Positions 46,141 to 57,640 of a DNA stretch of 64,000 nt are shown piece by piece; position 1 is the stretch's first letter, and each line of letters opens with the position of its first letter. The stretch comes from Sinotaia quadrata (lineage: Eukaryota > Mollusca > Gastropoda > Architaenioglossa > Viviparidae), in assembly GCA_028829895.1 (NCBI GenBank), contig CM054181.1, positions 11,862,501 to 11,926,500 of the forward strand, in the 5' to 3' direction. A program made the position numbers and the translations under genes. The notes under the pieces were generated by a model. It was given only the letters and a program-made list of their open reading frames with translations, did no database searches and was not told the DNA's origin.

Positions 46141-46674
46141 GATATACTGTTATTTCGAACTTTTCTAGCGTTTAGAATATATTGTTACGTATACGTCCTG
46201 TGATATATGCACGCTTGACAACATTCGATGACATTTCAGTCAAATGTCTAAGAGTCAAACCACACATAGCTTTGACGAGGAGAGGGACGAAGGGGCTGTA
46301 TTGTGTCTCAAATTTCACATTCCGTGATGAGTTTTCTGTCGGAAATTAAATTAGCAAGGCACGGTTTTGTATAGCGGCCAGTATCTTTTCCAATACCTTA
46401 AAAAGCAACCAGGCTACTATACAAAGTTCTGCGATGGGGACAAGTTAGTTTAAAACTTGCTCAGTGTCAGGAATGCAAATGCGTATTGTATATTAAGTTG
46501 GATACTGCTGAGATTGCATGAAACTATTTTCATTTTCTATTCGAAAAGTTTTTTTTCCAATTAATTTATTTTGTTTCTTAACGATGTTCTATAACAGACT
46601 CAACTACATATTCTTACCATAAGACGATGGCAATGCTTTGTGTGTCAAAGGCATTCAAATACACGTCCATTATA
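46141..46674. other. Non-repetitive sequence, no gene seen
   Basis: Mixed composition, with no coding or RNA feature recognised. Confidence 0.55.
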
Positions 46675-46810
46675 TTTAATTGATATAATTTTGATGATTT
46701 CTAGAATGTTATTACACGACCATCACATAAAATTGATATATGATTGATGATTTATAAAATGTAATTACACGGCCATCACATGTAACTGATATATGATTGA
46801 TGACTTCTGC
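46675..46810. repeat. 52-54-bp repeat, about 2.5 units
   Basis: TTGATATATGATTGATGATT then ATTACACGGCCATCACATGT is present with starts near 46679, 46733 and 46785. Confidence 0.88.
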
Positions 46811-46814
46811 ATTA

Positions 46815-47075
46815 AAGGGGTTCTTTAATCTATTAAATATAGATTAAAGAAGGAATTGTCTTCTTTAGTAAATACGGAAATATTGTTTGATGGAAAATGC
46901 TTGTCTTTAATGTTGTGGAAGAGAGAAAACGTTTACAGCACTATCATATCTATCAAGTGAGAGAGACGAGTGGTGTGTTCTCGAGAATTATTAAAAACAT
47001 AAATTATGATTCTCATCACTTGTAATTAGTTATGGATGATTAATTAATAATAGTAATAACCATTAAACATTCACA
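46815..47075 (-). mobile_element. Reversed 5'-part fragment of the dispersed element
   Basis: Read on the minus strand this matches the first about 300 bp of the element. Plus-strand landmarks are TTCTTTAGTAAATACGGAAA, ATATTGTTTGATGGAAAATG, ATTATGATTCTCATCACTTG, TAATTAGTTATGGATGATTA and ATAACCATTAA. The outermost about 20 bp are diverged. It is the only copy in the opposite orientation. Confidence 0.85.
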
Positions 47076-47472
47076 GCTTGACATTTTAGATTATTTTCTG
47101 CTTTGGTATATTTGACAGGTACTGCTAGAATGCATTAGGCCTGTTTAGTACTCGCAGAATGTTTGCTGTTTCGATTCTGAGTGAGGTTTTCAAAGATAAA
47201 TGCGATTGGTGACCTCCTATTTTATTTAATGTTGATCACAGCGTTCTCTTGTTGTTATATTTCAGGTCTAGAAACATTTCCTTCAAATAAGCATATTTTT
47301 TCCTCCAGATTTCATAATTCTATAATTCTTCGTATAAACATTCTTTTTGCACCACTTCAAGTTTATAATCCCTAATAGAGCGTGTTATTGCTGACACGTT
47401 GTACTGTATGGCATTTAATTAATTTTGATAATTTATGTTAAAGTTCGATATATTTGTAAAGGTATTTAACGT
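47076..47472. other. AT-rich sequence, no gene seen
   Basis: A 64-codon plus frame (47181-47375) has no recognised motif. Confidence 0.5.
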
Positions 47473-47795
47473 AGAGTGCTTGCTGACACGTTTGTAGTCT
47501 ATGACAATTGCTGGTTAAAGGTCAACATAGTTTTTGTAGATGTGTCTAATATAGAGTGCTTGCTGACACGTTTGTAGTCTATGACAATTGCTGGTTAAAG
47601 GTCAACATAGTTTTTGTAGATGTGTCTAATATAGAGTGCTTGCTGACACGTTTGTAGTCTATGACAATTGCTGGTTAAAGGTCAACATAGTTTTTGTAGA
47701 TGTGTCTAATATAGAGTGCTTGCTGACACGTTTGTAGTCTATGACAATTGCTGGTTAAAGGTCAACATAGTTTTGTAGATGTGTCTAACATCATT
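47473..47795. repeat. 80-bp tandem repeat, 4 near-identical units
   Basis: AGAGTGCTTGCTGACACGTT starts at 47473, 47553, 47633 and 47713; units end GTAGATGTGTCTAATAT. The only clear difference is loss of one T from a T run in the last unit. It is either very recent or strongly homogenised. Flanking traces (GCTGACACGTTGTACTGTAT at about 47390) suggest an older diverged unit upstream. Confidence 0.97.
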
Positions 47796-48787
47796 TGCCG
47801 ACACAACCGCTGTCTTTAAGATGTGCTCGCCAATTATCGAAACTTTGTATAGATCTGCATGATCCGCATGATGGCTATGATCGTTTCCATGGAGACATCT
47901 ATTCAAAGTTCCATAAGCGGTATACTATTCACACAGTGTAGAATGAATATTTTGCAACTCGCATTTAGTACATTGAACAAGAAATATTATCTCCCTTTGC
48001 TGTAAAACAACGCGTGTGACAAAACAGAATACAAAAACAATAATTGAAAATCTCAAATGCATTTCAGCAAAAAGTGGCAGTGACATTAATATTTTAGCGG
48101 TGCCGATGCATCTTTTGTCTTTGAAATATGATTTTTTTTGTGTTCACGTCCATTATCTATAATACAATAAATATAAAATAAAAAACTTAACTCCAAAATA
48201 GTGTTGTCGATTGATTACATTATTACAAATATAAAAATTTTAAATGAATCTCAAAATAGTGTTCTCCAATGATTATTGTTTCTGAAATCCCCTTCACGGA
48301 ATATACTTTTTGACACATAACATTTAAATGAAAACATTATAACATTGAGTGTGAAAATTAGCGCACTTCCTGCAGGAAACGCTGGGCGTGTGAATGGAAC
48401 TCAAATGTGTCTGCTGGTTCATGACCCAATGTTTAATACAAAAAACACACACATAAAGACATCATGATCAGTATAAAACAAATGGATTTCCTTTTATAAC
48501 TCCATACTTCATCATCAATACAAAATAGAAATGCAGGGCCCTGGATAAGACGTAAAGTGTTAAATGTTGAACGCTTGGTACCAAACTGCAGATCACCAAC
48601 AACAAGTCGCATAATGATCTCCTTAAATAAAATACAAATAACTGACGTACATATTATAACAAAAAATAAATTAAAATATAATCATGTGACGTTAAAAAAG
48701 GTCATAAAATAGGAATATAACTGAAATTTAACGTCAGTTCAACGTAAATATGTGGCATAAAGAAAGTCTTAAAATAAAGTAAATGTA
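47796..48787. other. AT-rich DNA with a 64-bp diverged pair
   Basis: CTCMAAATAGTGTTSTCSAWTG motifs at about 48192 and 48251 mark a diverged pair. Loose ATAACTGACGT or AACGTCAG motifs lie at 48640-48780. No gene seen. Confidence 0.5.
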
Positions 48788-49035
48788 ACGGATGTATTGA
48801 ACGTGAAATAAACTAAAATATACAATGTGACATAATGGATGTATTGAACGTGAAATAAACTAAAATATACAATGTGACATAACGGATGTACTGAACGTGA
48901 AATAAACTAAAATATACAATGTGACATAACGGATGTATTAAACGTGAAATAAACTAAAATATACAATGTGACATAACGGATGTATTAAACGTGAAATAAA
49001 CTAAAATATACAATGTGACATAATGGATGTCTTAA
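48788..49035. repeat. 47-bp minisatellite, 5 units
   Basis: GGATGTATTGAACGTGAAAT then AAACTAAAATATACAATGTG and ACATAAC repeats every 47 bp (48790, 48837). Units are nearly identical (ATTGAA, CTGAAC, ATTAAA variants). Confidence 0.96.
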
Positions 49036-49160
49036 AATAAAGCAGAAATGTGTGAAGAGTGTAAAGTACAGGCAATCAAGTGAGGCGCACAGAGGTCTCA
49101 AGTACATGTAAGCTAGATACTAGCTTAAATTAAAAATAGGTATATGACGTAATACAAATA

Positions 49161-49163
<3 letters not shown>

Positions 49164-49236
<73 letters not shown>
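49164..49236. repeat. AT dinucleotide run, about 35 repeats
   Basis: An uninterrupted AT tract of about 70 bp, fully self-complementary and able to extrude a cruciform. Confidence 0.97.
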
Positions 49237-49237
<1 letters not shown>

Positions 49238-49633
49238 CCTGAGAAAAAGCAAGACGTAAGAGACGAGCAGAGAATTAATCACAAGCACGTAATAAAGACA
49301 CTATTCTAAAATGCAATGCACACTTCTTAGCGGTCTTAATACTGAAAACGACTCAGAAGTAATGAAATAATTACTGACAAGCGATACTTAACGGTATTAA
49401 TATTGAAAATGACTCATACTTAACGTCAGAATGACTGGAAGGTGCCTCACATTTATCGTCTTAATAAGGAAAAGCACACTAACACGGTACTTATTTTATT
49501 TCGCGACTTACGTTAATGTACAATCTAAGCACGTGACATGCATAAATCGCTTGCGATTTGACGAACTACAAGCATGCAAATGGTTTATGTTTCCATAAAA
49601 TGTAAACACGCCTCCCACTACGTCCTACACTGC
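49237..49633. other. Weakly repetitive DNA, no gene seen
   Basis: CTTAACGGTATTAATATTGA then AAATGACTCA motifs recur about three times at about 65-bp spacing between 49320 and 49490. Nothing else recognised. Confidence 0.5.
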
Positions 49634-49890
49634 AGTTAAAGACGACACACACACAAACTCGTGTGTAATTGTGGGATCAATGTAGGACTTTTATTTTACT
49701 AAAGGAAATATATTGTCGTCTTTATTCCTAAAATTTAAGTATACGTAGGCTACTTGACAGTTAAAGACGACACACACACACACAAACTCGTGTGTAACAG
49801 TGGGATCAAGGTAGGACTTTTATTTTACTAAAGGAAATATATTGTCGTCATTCATTCTTACAACCTTAAATATATGTAGACCACGTGACA
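49634..49890. repeat. 126-bp tandem repeat, 2 units
   Basis: GTTAAAGACGACACACACAC then AAACTCGTGTGTAA, GGACTTTTATTTTACTAAAG and GAAATATATTGTCGTC occurs at 49634 and 49760. The second unit has two extra CA steps, and a truncated third copy (CAGTTAATGGACTTAA) follows. ACACAC with CTCGTGTGT gives each unit a local inverted repeat. Confidence 0.93.
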
Positions 49891-50003
49891 GTTAATGGAC
49901 TTAATTGCAAAATATGTGACATATTGTCTACTTTGTTTGTTTATACCACGATGTCACATAATATTTCTGGTAGTCGCTATTGTACGTGACTGACTATTCA
50001 GCA

Positions 50004-50240
50004 TTTGCTTCATTTACATGAAGACTAGTTCATAACACATTTTGCAGTACTTGACAACACGTGATTTTGACTACCAAACATTTGCTTCATTTACATGAAG
50101 ACTAGTTCATAACACATTTTGCAGTACTTGACAACACGTGATTTTGACTACCAAACATTTGCTTCATTTACATGAAGACTAGTTCATAGCACATTTTGCA
50201 GTACTTGACAACGCGTGATTTTGACTACCAAAAATTTGCG
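50004..50240. repeat. 77-bp tandem repeat, 3 units
   Basis: TTTGCTTCATTTACATGAAG starts at 50004, 50081 and 50158; units end GTGATTTTGACTACCAAACA. Only a few substitutions separate them. CTTCATTTACATGAAG is an internal inverted repeat. Confidence 0.96.
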
Positions 50241-50521
50241 TCATTCATAGTCCTGTAGAACGCATGTAATGCAATACGCTTTGCATTTAAAACCATTGAT
50301 ATTATTACTCACTTCGTGACAAGATGCTCTGTGAAAGTTGAAATCCGTTTGCGCCAAGAATATTCCTGGCTCATGTACCAAGACATACCAGCCGCTCCAA
50401 GAGTATTCCTACACATATATAGAGATATTCTAGTTGTTATAAATAGTACTGATACATCGCAAATACTTTCCATTTGTTAACAGAATATTCTTGATACATA
50501 CACGAAAACATATCAGCTTTT

Positions 50522-50752
<231 letters not shown>

Positions 50753-51750
50753 ACACTTATTCAAGATATATTTCTTTTACCTTTACAAAAACATTATATT
50801 TGTTCAAAGAATAGTTTTGGTTCATGTACAAAACCTGACATGCTTACAGATTATTTCAGGTAAAATGTACACTTAATATATTCAGTATATTTCTGTACCT
50901 GAACGTAAGATGGCAGTCTTACCATAACACAAATATTTACTTGCATCTCACTGTACACGACTGAACATTTCATTTTTGCCATTCTGCCAGAACCAGTATC
51001 TATGGCCTGGCTTGCGCTGTCTTTTGTACATTAATCTCTACCTTACCTGATTGGTACTTAAAGATATATCGTCATTTAATGTCATCGTTCCTGAATCTGT
51101 GCTGCTGTGTTAAACCCTTATACCCGACCACACCCCTCGTGCTTTTTAATTTGTACTGGGTCTTCATCACAAAGTACCATCCTTCTGCCTGTCTTTGATT
51201 TGTTTTATATGAAATTCATCAAAATATGTCTACCATCAGCCTCTCATCGATCGACGTCCTGACTTTAAGAAAATAATTATTTATTTTATTTGATCTTCTC
51301 CAAATTCTACGAGCCGTCTATATTTTATTGATCACCTGGTTGTCGGATATGTTCTTTATCATCTTCACTGAAACGTCAGAGCTATCAATCTATCTTTCAT
51401 TTCCTGTCATGGGAGGATATTTTGTTTCACCTAACCTTTATTCCCCCTCCCTGCACATTTAATTAATTTCGTTACATTTTCTCTATCTCAGAATGATTTG
51501 TAATTAGCTTTATTTAACATTATTCAACAAAATCGTTTCGTACTTGGAAAGTGTCCTTAATTTGCTTGAGCAAAACAACCTTTAGTTTAAAAGAAAGCTG
51601 TGCATGATGATTATTCTCTTTTTATTCATCTTTTTGAAAGGAAATGTAACATGCTCAGCGAAGCATTGACGTCATCCACTAAATCTTAAAGTTAATTGTT
51701 GCGCACAGTGTTGCACACTCGGACAGCTGAGTACTGGACGTTGAATATCT
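50753..51750. other. AT-rich sequence, no gene seen
   Basis: About 1 kb with pyrimidine-rich plus-strand character from about 51100 to 51440. No conserved coding signal recognised. Confidence 0.5.
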
Positions 51751-51754
51751 AGCG

Positions 51755-52090
51755 ATGATCTTTGTTTCTAATAATAATGTTGCCTTTCGCGATCTTAGTC
51801 GTGCATTAGTCAACTGTAGCACGGCACATGTTCAGCTTGTATTCATCACATCAGAGAACGAGAGACACAACATTATTTTTCTTGGCGCCGGTCAGGGCCT
51901 GTTTCTCTTAGGACAGACATTTCAAATTCCTTTTCGCCATGGGCAGCGGTCGCTTCCGCAAGTAAATGAACTGAAAGCAAAATCAATCGGAAGGTGCGAG
52001 TCGGAGACATGGCCTCAAACGGGCAGGAAGGAATTGGGTTGTCCGATAGTGTATTGGACTGCATGGGGCAATCACGCATGCTTTGACTGA
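51755..52090 (+). other. Unassigned 111-codon open frame
   Basis: The frame begins MIFVSNNNVAFRDLSRALVN and lies in non-repetitive DNA with slightly higher GC than its surroundings. Composition is protein-like, with no recognised domain, and a 68-codon frame overlaps on the minus strand. It could be an exon, a relic or chance. Confidence 0.2.
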
Positions 52091-52495
52091 TTGAGTGATT
52101 AATTGTGAGACTTGCCCATTTAATAAATGGGTGTAAAGAGGTATGTACGAATGTTTAGACGGATTAACTAACTGATAATTGAAGAAAAAGGTCGCTGAGC
52201 TATTAATAGACAGTGACGAAGATGTAGCGTGTGAGAAAGGATGAAAATAGAGAGCATGTGAACAACTTTCCCACCAGTCTCTAAAATAGTCATTTACTAT
52301 TTTATAATCGAATTAGCATATTAAACAAGCAACGGAACTACGAATACACAGAGATAGGATACTAGAAAAGAACAGCTGATGGTAATAACCAACAAAAGCT
52401 ACTTTGAAATGAATGGGGGTAGAACTGGAAACTACTGAACATTTCGGCAAAGCAGGCATAGGTAAACGAAGTAAGCTTAGGAAAGGGGAAGGGAC
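52091..52495. other. Non-repetitive sequence, no gene seen
   Basis: Featureless A-rich DNA leading into a purine-rich segment. Confidence 0.5.
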
Positions 52496-52620
52496 AGATA
52501 GGAGACAGAGACGGTTGGAGGCAAGAGCAGGCCACAGAGAGAAAGAGGCAGCTGGAGGGAGACAAGGGCAGGCCACGGAGAGAAAGAGGCAGCTGGAAGG
52601 AGACAAGGGCAGGCAAAGAA
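52496..52620. repeat. 41-bp purine-rich repeat, about 3 units
   Basis: GCAGGCCACAGAGAGAAAGA then GGCAGCTGGAGGGAGACAAG repeats every 41 bp (52527, 52568, 52609). Overlapping frames of 150, 84 and 75 codons through it are repeat or purine-bias artefacts. Confidence 0.93.
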
Positions 52621-53160
52621 CGATAGAGTTCAGGACGTAGAATGAGACATCAGTAAGGAGAAGGAAACCGGTGAAAGGAGACCGAGAAAGGTTAGGAGAA
52701 AGGAACAGACGGAATGAGACAAACGCAAGCTCATTTGTAATAAATTGAGTATGAGGCGTTAACATCTCACTACGCGGAGAAGACTGTAACTTTCTCAGTC
52801 TGGTGGATACGACTGTTAAAGTTTCTATAGGAATGTTAGTTATACAGAATGTCTGTAAAGTGCATCAGTCATGCAAGAGGCGTGAAGCTAATAACCATCG
52901 TGTGATAAAAGATGACCTAGTGCACAAAGTGATGATTTCCAGACTACATTAACTCAAGACTTAGTAATCTGCTTGTCCGTAATTTTCCAATTTATTATAT
53001 TACTTTATCAGTGTAATAGGATTAGATACATAATAGGTCAATTCTTGAGATATGCATGATAAGAGTAATAAAAAAAATAATAACATTGTTGTTCAAACGT
53101 TGGTTCTTTAGAACGAATAAAATGCATAATGTGTGTTAAAACAATTATGTACTTAAAACG
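52621..53160. other. Non-repetitive sequence, no gene seen
   Basis: The purine-rich bias continues to about 52720, then AT-rich DNA follows. No gene recognised. Confidence 0.5.
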
Positions 53161-53545
53161 AAATGTTTAAAATATATAATACGTTAAATATATACGTTAA
53201 AACTACAAAATACCTTAAATTTATACGTTAAAACTATTCTATGCATTAGAACTATACGTTAAATCTATACATTTATGTTATACATTAGAATATACATTAA
53301 AACAATGTTATATATTACAACTATACATTAAAATTATGCCATACATTAAAACTATACGTTAAAACTATATACACTAGACCTATACGCTAAAACTATGGTA
53401 TGTTTCAGAACTATATGTTAAAACTATGCTATTTTTTAGAAATATATGTTAAAACTGTGCTATACACCAGACCTATACGTTAAAACTGTGTATGTTTTAG
53501 AACTATACGTTAAAACTGTGCTATACATTAGAACTATACGTTAAT
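53161..53545. repeat. 30-31-bp minisatellite, about 12 units
   Basis: CTATACGTTAAAACTATGCT then ATACATTAGAA recurs with a 30-31-bp period (53473, 53503, 53534). Early units are degenerate and shortened. Confidence 0.9.
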
Positions 53546-53929
53546 TTAAATTGCATCACTATAGGTGTGTATTTTGAATCAACATGGCTACTCTTCAATT
53601 TATTTGAATAAAGAGTTTAAAACAAAATGGAAATAATACACATTTAGAAACACATATAATCTATACTTAGGGAACCCATATCTCTAGTGTGCTGCTCTAG
53701 GTACAGTCTCATTTATCTCGACAACAAGAGGAATTTCATACTTTTGTGTTTAATATTTACATGACTGAAATGTAAATGAACATCCAGCCCCGACTTTCAC
53801 AATTCGACTCATGATATTACAACTTTGACAACCCGGTTCACCACACCATGATGTGATCATCTCGCATCACTGTTTATGACTTTAACACCTCTTTCACTAC
53901 ACTAGCTAATGATTAGATTAATCTATCTA
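53546..53929. other. AT-rich sequence, no gene seen
   Basis: No coding, RNA or tandem feature recognised. Confidence 0.55.
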
Positions 53930-54185
53930 AATAAATGTCACGAATTCTAGATAGCGTTATTTGAAACATAATAAATGTCAAGAATTCTAGTTAACGCCCT
54001 AAGAAAATATAAGAAACACCACAAAGTCTAAAAATAAATGCTATAGGAAACAAATATTAAATATAAAATAAAAAAATAGCGCGGAAGGAAAAGTGTGCCA
54101 CGCGTCACAAAGCCTAAGTAACGCTGTAAGAAAAAGCTGCCAGGCGTCACAAAGTCTAAGTAACGCCCTCGGAATAGACATTACA
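53930..54185. repeat. Two short tandem pairs (40 bp and 42 bp)
   Basis: AATAAATGTCACGAATTCTA occurs at 53930 and 53970. GCGTCACAAAGCCTAAGTAA occurs at 54102 and 54144. Both contain an AACGCC/AGCGTT motif, so they may share an ancestor. Confidence 0.85.
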
Positions 54186-54275
54186 CGTCATCAGGAAAGT
54201 AATCCACAGGACTATCACTTATTTAGGTGGTATTTTCCCCCTTTTCTAGGGAACCAAAGGCTAAATCTTGTGACT

Positions 54276-54405
54276 CCACTAGCCCGGAAGTGATACATGA
54301 CTTAAACGTAACACACAAATATGTTGTGCAGCCACTAGCCCGGAAGTGATACATGACTTAAACGTAACACACAAATATGTTGTGCAGCCACTAAGCCCGC
54401 CGGAA
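54276..54405. repeat. 56-bp tandem repeat, 2 identical units and a partial third
   Basis: CCACTAGCCCGGAAGTGATA then CATGACTTAAACGTAACACA and CAAATATGTTGTGCAG is present at 54276 and 54332 without visible difference, then a diverged GCCACTAAGCCCGCCGGAAC. Confidence 0.95.
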
Positions 54406-55020
54406 CTATCTATAGCCATTAAATTGAAAAACTTAATTTCAAACACACAACAAGAACACAATTCATGAAAAAGAAACACCAGAACTTTATTCTACAGCCT
54501 ACTGGCATGGTTGTTTCCGGTACTTTGCGAATTAAACCAAGCATGAGCAAAAGAGTTGTGATTTTCCTAGTAAATTATACAACAGAAAGCAGTAATAATT
54601 TGATCTTTATACTCTTTCTCTTACGTCATGACGTGTTAAGTTATATCATCAGTTCGCGCTATATATGGTTGATGTCACACTGAGTAGATTAGATTCTTAT
54701 TTTGGTTTGTGTTTTATAAGAATAAACTAAAATTAATTAACTATGGCTTTTGCTACATAACTACAATTAGTGCTGCTGGTTCTCCATCATTGGAATTACA
54801 TTTCGAAATTTTGTAGGCGTTTCATTATTTCTGGTTTTATGTGAGAGAGCAAAATAATTTCTCTATGATAAGAGATACAACATAAAACCAACATTCTTCT
54901 GTTCTTCAAGGATTTCGCGTTGTATTTGATAAACCAATATGTTTCTTTAGGCTACAGGAATGTCCGCTTCCAAGCAGTACAACTGATTATTTCCTCAAGA
55001 TGTTTAGTATTGTGAAATGT
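54406..55020. other. AT-rich sequence, no gene seen
   Basis: A 72-codon plus frame (54465-54683) has no recognised motif. Otherwise AT-rich. Confidence 0.5.
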
Positions 55021-55375
55021 ATTGAGTGATATGAAGTATGGTGCTTTACAGAATAAATTGTAGTCAGGGCTATGAAGATGGCACTTTACAGAACAAGATG
55101 CAATCATTGCTGTGAAGTATGGTGGTGTACATAACGTACTGCAGTCAATGTTGTGAAGTATGTTGGTTGTTTTAAGTAAATTTTGTGTCGGACCAAAAGC
55201 ACATTCAGCACTAAAATCTATGGTGGTTGCAGATAGTACTAAGAACTATGGTGGTTGACATTTGAAATGCAGACTATGGCGGTTGACATTTGAAATGCAG
55301 ACAGTGGTGAAAACTATGCTGGTTGACATTTTAACTGCAGACTATGCTGGTTGACATTTTAAATGCAGACAGTAC
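55021..55375. repeat. Degenerate repeats: about 55 bp grading to about 30 bp
   Basis: GTGAAGTATGGTGSTTTACA units of about 55 bp at 55025-55180 are followed by ATGGTGGTTGACATTTGAAA then TGCAGACAGT units of about 30-35 bp to 55375. Confidence 0.85.
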
Positions 55376-55755
55376 TAACTGTTGTGGTGTTTGTCGTCAG
55401 CAGACACGTTCTTCGTTTGAAGGGAAGGGGTCTAATGGCTATATTATATAAATGTCGAGAAGCTAAGGAAGTACTAGGGTCGGCGGGCTGGTCCCATGAG
55501 GGGATTCCGATAATTAGTTTAATCCCACCACCACCTGCTGACGACGCGCGTTTTCCATTTTTCTTGTTGTCCGGACTACAGGCTCTTTGCAAGACAGAGA
55601 TGCGTTTGTGGTGCATGCGAAGTGAGTGTCAGCTAGATGCCCGGATAATGGAGGCGTTCAGAAAATCTGACATGTTGCTTGCAAATTTAATGAAGTTTTC
55701 TCTCTGCGGCTTTCACTTTATTTCCGGAAAGCTACTTCGGAAAGAATGCATGTGA
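55363..55755 (+). other. Unassigned 130-codon open frame
   Basis: It starts MQTVLTVVVFVVSRHVLRLK at the edge of the preceding repeat and continues through non-repetitive, relatively GC-rich DNA (GWSHEGIPIISLIPPPP and, near the end, KFSLCGFHFISGKLLRKECM). An 85-codon frame overlaps on the minus strand. Composition is protein-like and there is a possible N-terminal hydrophobic stretch. I recognise no family. Among the unassigned frames this is one of the better candidates for a real exon or relic. Confidence 0.25.
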
Positions 55756-55954
55756 TGTGAAAGTAACCTCGCGCACGCCATACAACATGTGTATGCTCGT
55801 TTTGTCTGCCTGTCCGATACAAACAATCAGTCAGCTCTATAAAAGATGATGACGACAGTTCACAATGTGACAAAGAAGAAAACCAACTTTTCCTAAGGAG
55901 TAGAATACAACATGTGCTTCAGAGATCCGTCAACTTTCTGGCGAAGGAAATGTG

Positions 55955-56100
55955 AGGGCTAATTCAACTTCTAGTGTAGGCATAATTAACTTGTGGTGAG
56001 GAGATCAATTCAGCGTGTGTCGAGGAAGACAATTATGCACGTGTTGAGGAAACCAATTCAAAGTTTGGTGAAGCTAGGATAGAGAATTCAACACTGTGGG
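55955..56100. repeat. Degenerate repeat of about 32 bp, about 5 units
   Basis: CAATTCAACKTGTGGTGAGG-like units with GGAAGACAATT recur. The GACAATT motif continues into the arrays from 56300 on. Confidence 0.75.
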
Positions 56101-56177
56101 AGGTTTTCGTTCCTCAATATTTGTGAATGAGTACAACTCATTATCTTATCTCCGCAAGTGGATCTGTGTCATGAATT

Positions 56178-56214
56178 GTTACGTCACATACACACATACA
56201 CACATACACGCACG

Positions 56215-56263
<49 letters not shown>
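56178..56263. repeat. CA/CG alternating microsatellite
   Basis: ACACACATACAC blocks, then CGCACGCACGCGCGCACA, then an uninterrupted CA run. Alternating purine-pyrimidine sequence of this kind can form Z-DNA. Confidence 0.96.
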
Positions 56264-56264
<1 letters not shown>

Positions 56265-56299
56265 ATTGCATGTTGAAATATGTTTAGTGTCCCTCAACA

Positions 56300-56700
56300 C
56301 CTGATTGACTCAGATGCAGAGAGTTCAGCTTGTAGTGATGAAGACAATCGTTCATACAGTGATAAAGACAATTGCACATATAGTAACAAAAGCAATTGAA
56401 CATTTATTAAAAAAGGCAATTGAATATGTAGTAATAAAGACAATTAAACAGATGGTAATAAAGACTATCGAAATAGTGATACATATAAGTGAACAAATAG
56501 TGATAAGGATAATTGAATATCTAGCAAAAAAGACACTTATTCATATAATGATAAAGATACGTGAACAAGAAGAGATAATTCATTTCAAGATGTAGTGATA
56601 ACGACAATTGAACAAATGGTGATAAAGATCATAAAAAATGTGATGATAAAGGACAATTGAACATGTAGCGATGAAACAATAATTCATATAGTGTGAAAGA
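56300..56700. repeat. Degenerate 24-30-bp repeat preceding the 24-bp array
   Basis: GTGATAAAGACAATTGAACA with TATAGTAATAAA variants recurs about 14 times with indels. It is clearly the eroded relative of the following array. Confidence 0.85.
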
Positions 56701-57250
56701 TAAGTGAACAATTATTAATAAAGATAAGTGAACAATTATTAATAAAGATAAGCGAACAATTATTAATAAAGATAAGTGAGCAATTATTAATAAATATAAG
56801 TGAGCAATTATTAATAAAGATAAGTGAACAATTATTAATAAAGATAAGTGAACAATTATTAATAAAGATAAGTGAGCAATTATTAATAAATATAAGTGAG
56901 CAATTATTAATAAAGATAAGTGAACAATTATTAATAAAGATAAGTGAACAATTATTAATAAAGATAAGTGAGCAATTATTAATAAATATAAGTGAGCAAT
57001 TATTAATAAAGATAAGTGAACAATTATTAATAAAGATAAGTGAACAATTATTAATAAAGATAAGTGAGCAATTATTAATAAATATAAGTGAGCAATTATT
57101 AATAAAGATAAGTGAACAATTATTAATAAAGATAAGTGAAAAATTATTAATAAAGATAAGTGAACAATTATTAATAAAGATAAGTGAGCAATTATTAATA
57201 AAGATAAGTGAACAATTATTAATAAAGATAAGTGAAAAATTATTAATAAA
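56701..57250. repeat. 24-bp minisatellite with a 96-bp higher-order repeat
   Basis: GATAAGTGAACAATTATTAA then TAAA repeats about 23 times. Variants occur in a fixed order: GTGAAC, GTGAAC, GTGAGC, then a unit starting TATAAGTGAGC. This four-unit set recurs about four times (about 56725-57108) as a 96-bp period; the last units break it. Because 24 is a multiple of three, frames of 225 and 189 codons stay open on the minus strand. They are translations of the repeat. Confidence 0.97.
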
Positions 57251-57394
57251 CAACCTGTGATAGGGAGGGTCCCAGTCTTAACACTCGCCTGAAGAATTAT
57301 TTGCAAAGAGTAAAGAACAGATTTTCCACCTTGGTTATCTTACTTTTGAATCCATGCCCATCTCTACCTAGACCCAATCTTGACCAAAGGTAAC

Positions 57395-57640
57395 TGAATA
57401 TGTAATGATGAAGATAACTGCACATATTGTGGAAGACAATTGAACATGTAAACAATTTGTTCATATAGTGGTTAATACAACTGAACTTGTAGCGTCAAAG
57501 ACATTTGAACTTGTAGTGTCAAAGACATTTGAACATATAGTGATGAAGACATTTGTACATATAGTATGAAGACAATTGAACATGTAGTGACAACGTTAAT
57601 TGTTCATTCACTGGTAAAGATAATGAAATATGTAGTAATA
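57395..57640. repeat. Degenerate repeat of about 26-30 bp
   Basis: GACAATTGAACATGTAGTGA and GACATTTGAACTTGTAGTGT recur about eight times; same family as 56300-56700 on the other side of the regular array. Confidence 0.8.

Noticed and set aside
52313..52765. 150-codon minus-strand frame with hydrophobic stretches
   Set aside because: Most of it overlaps the 41-bp purine-rich array and the biased flanks, and repeated segments such as FLSVACPCL follow the repeat period.
56629..57306. 225- and 189-codon minus-strand open frames, the longest in the window
   Set aside because: They are direct translations of the 24-bp minisatellite (an eight-residue peptide repeated in each frame). No stop arises because the unit is a multiple of three and lacks stops.
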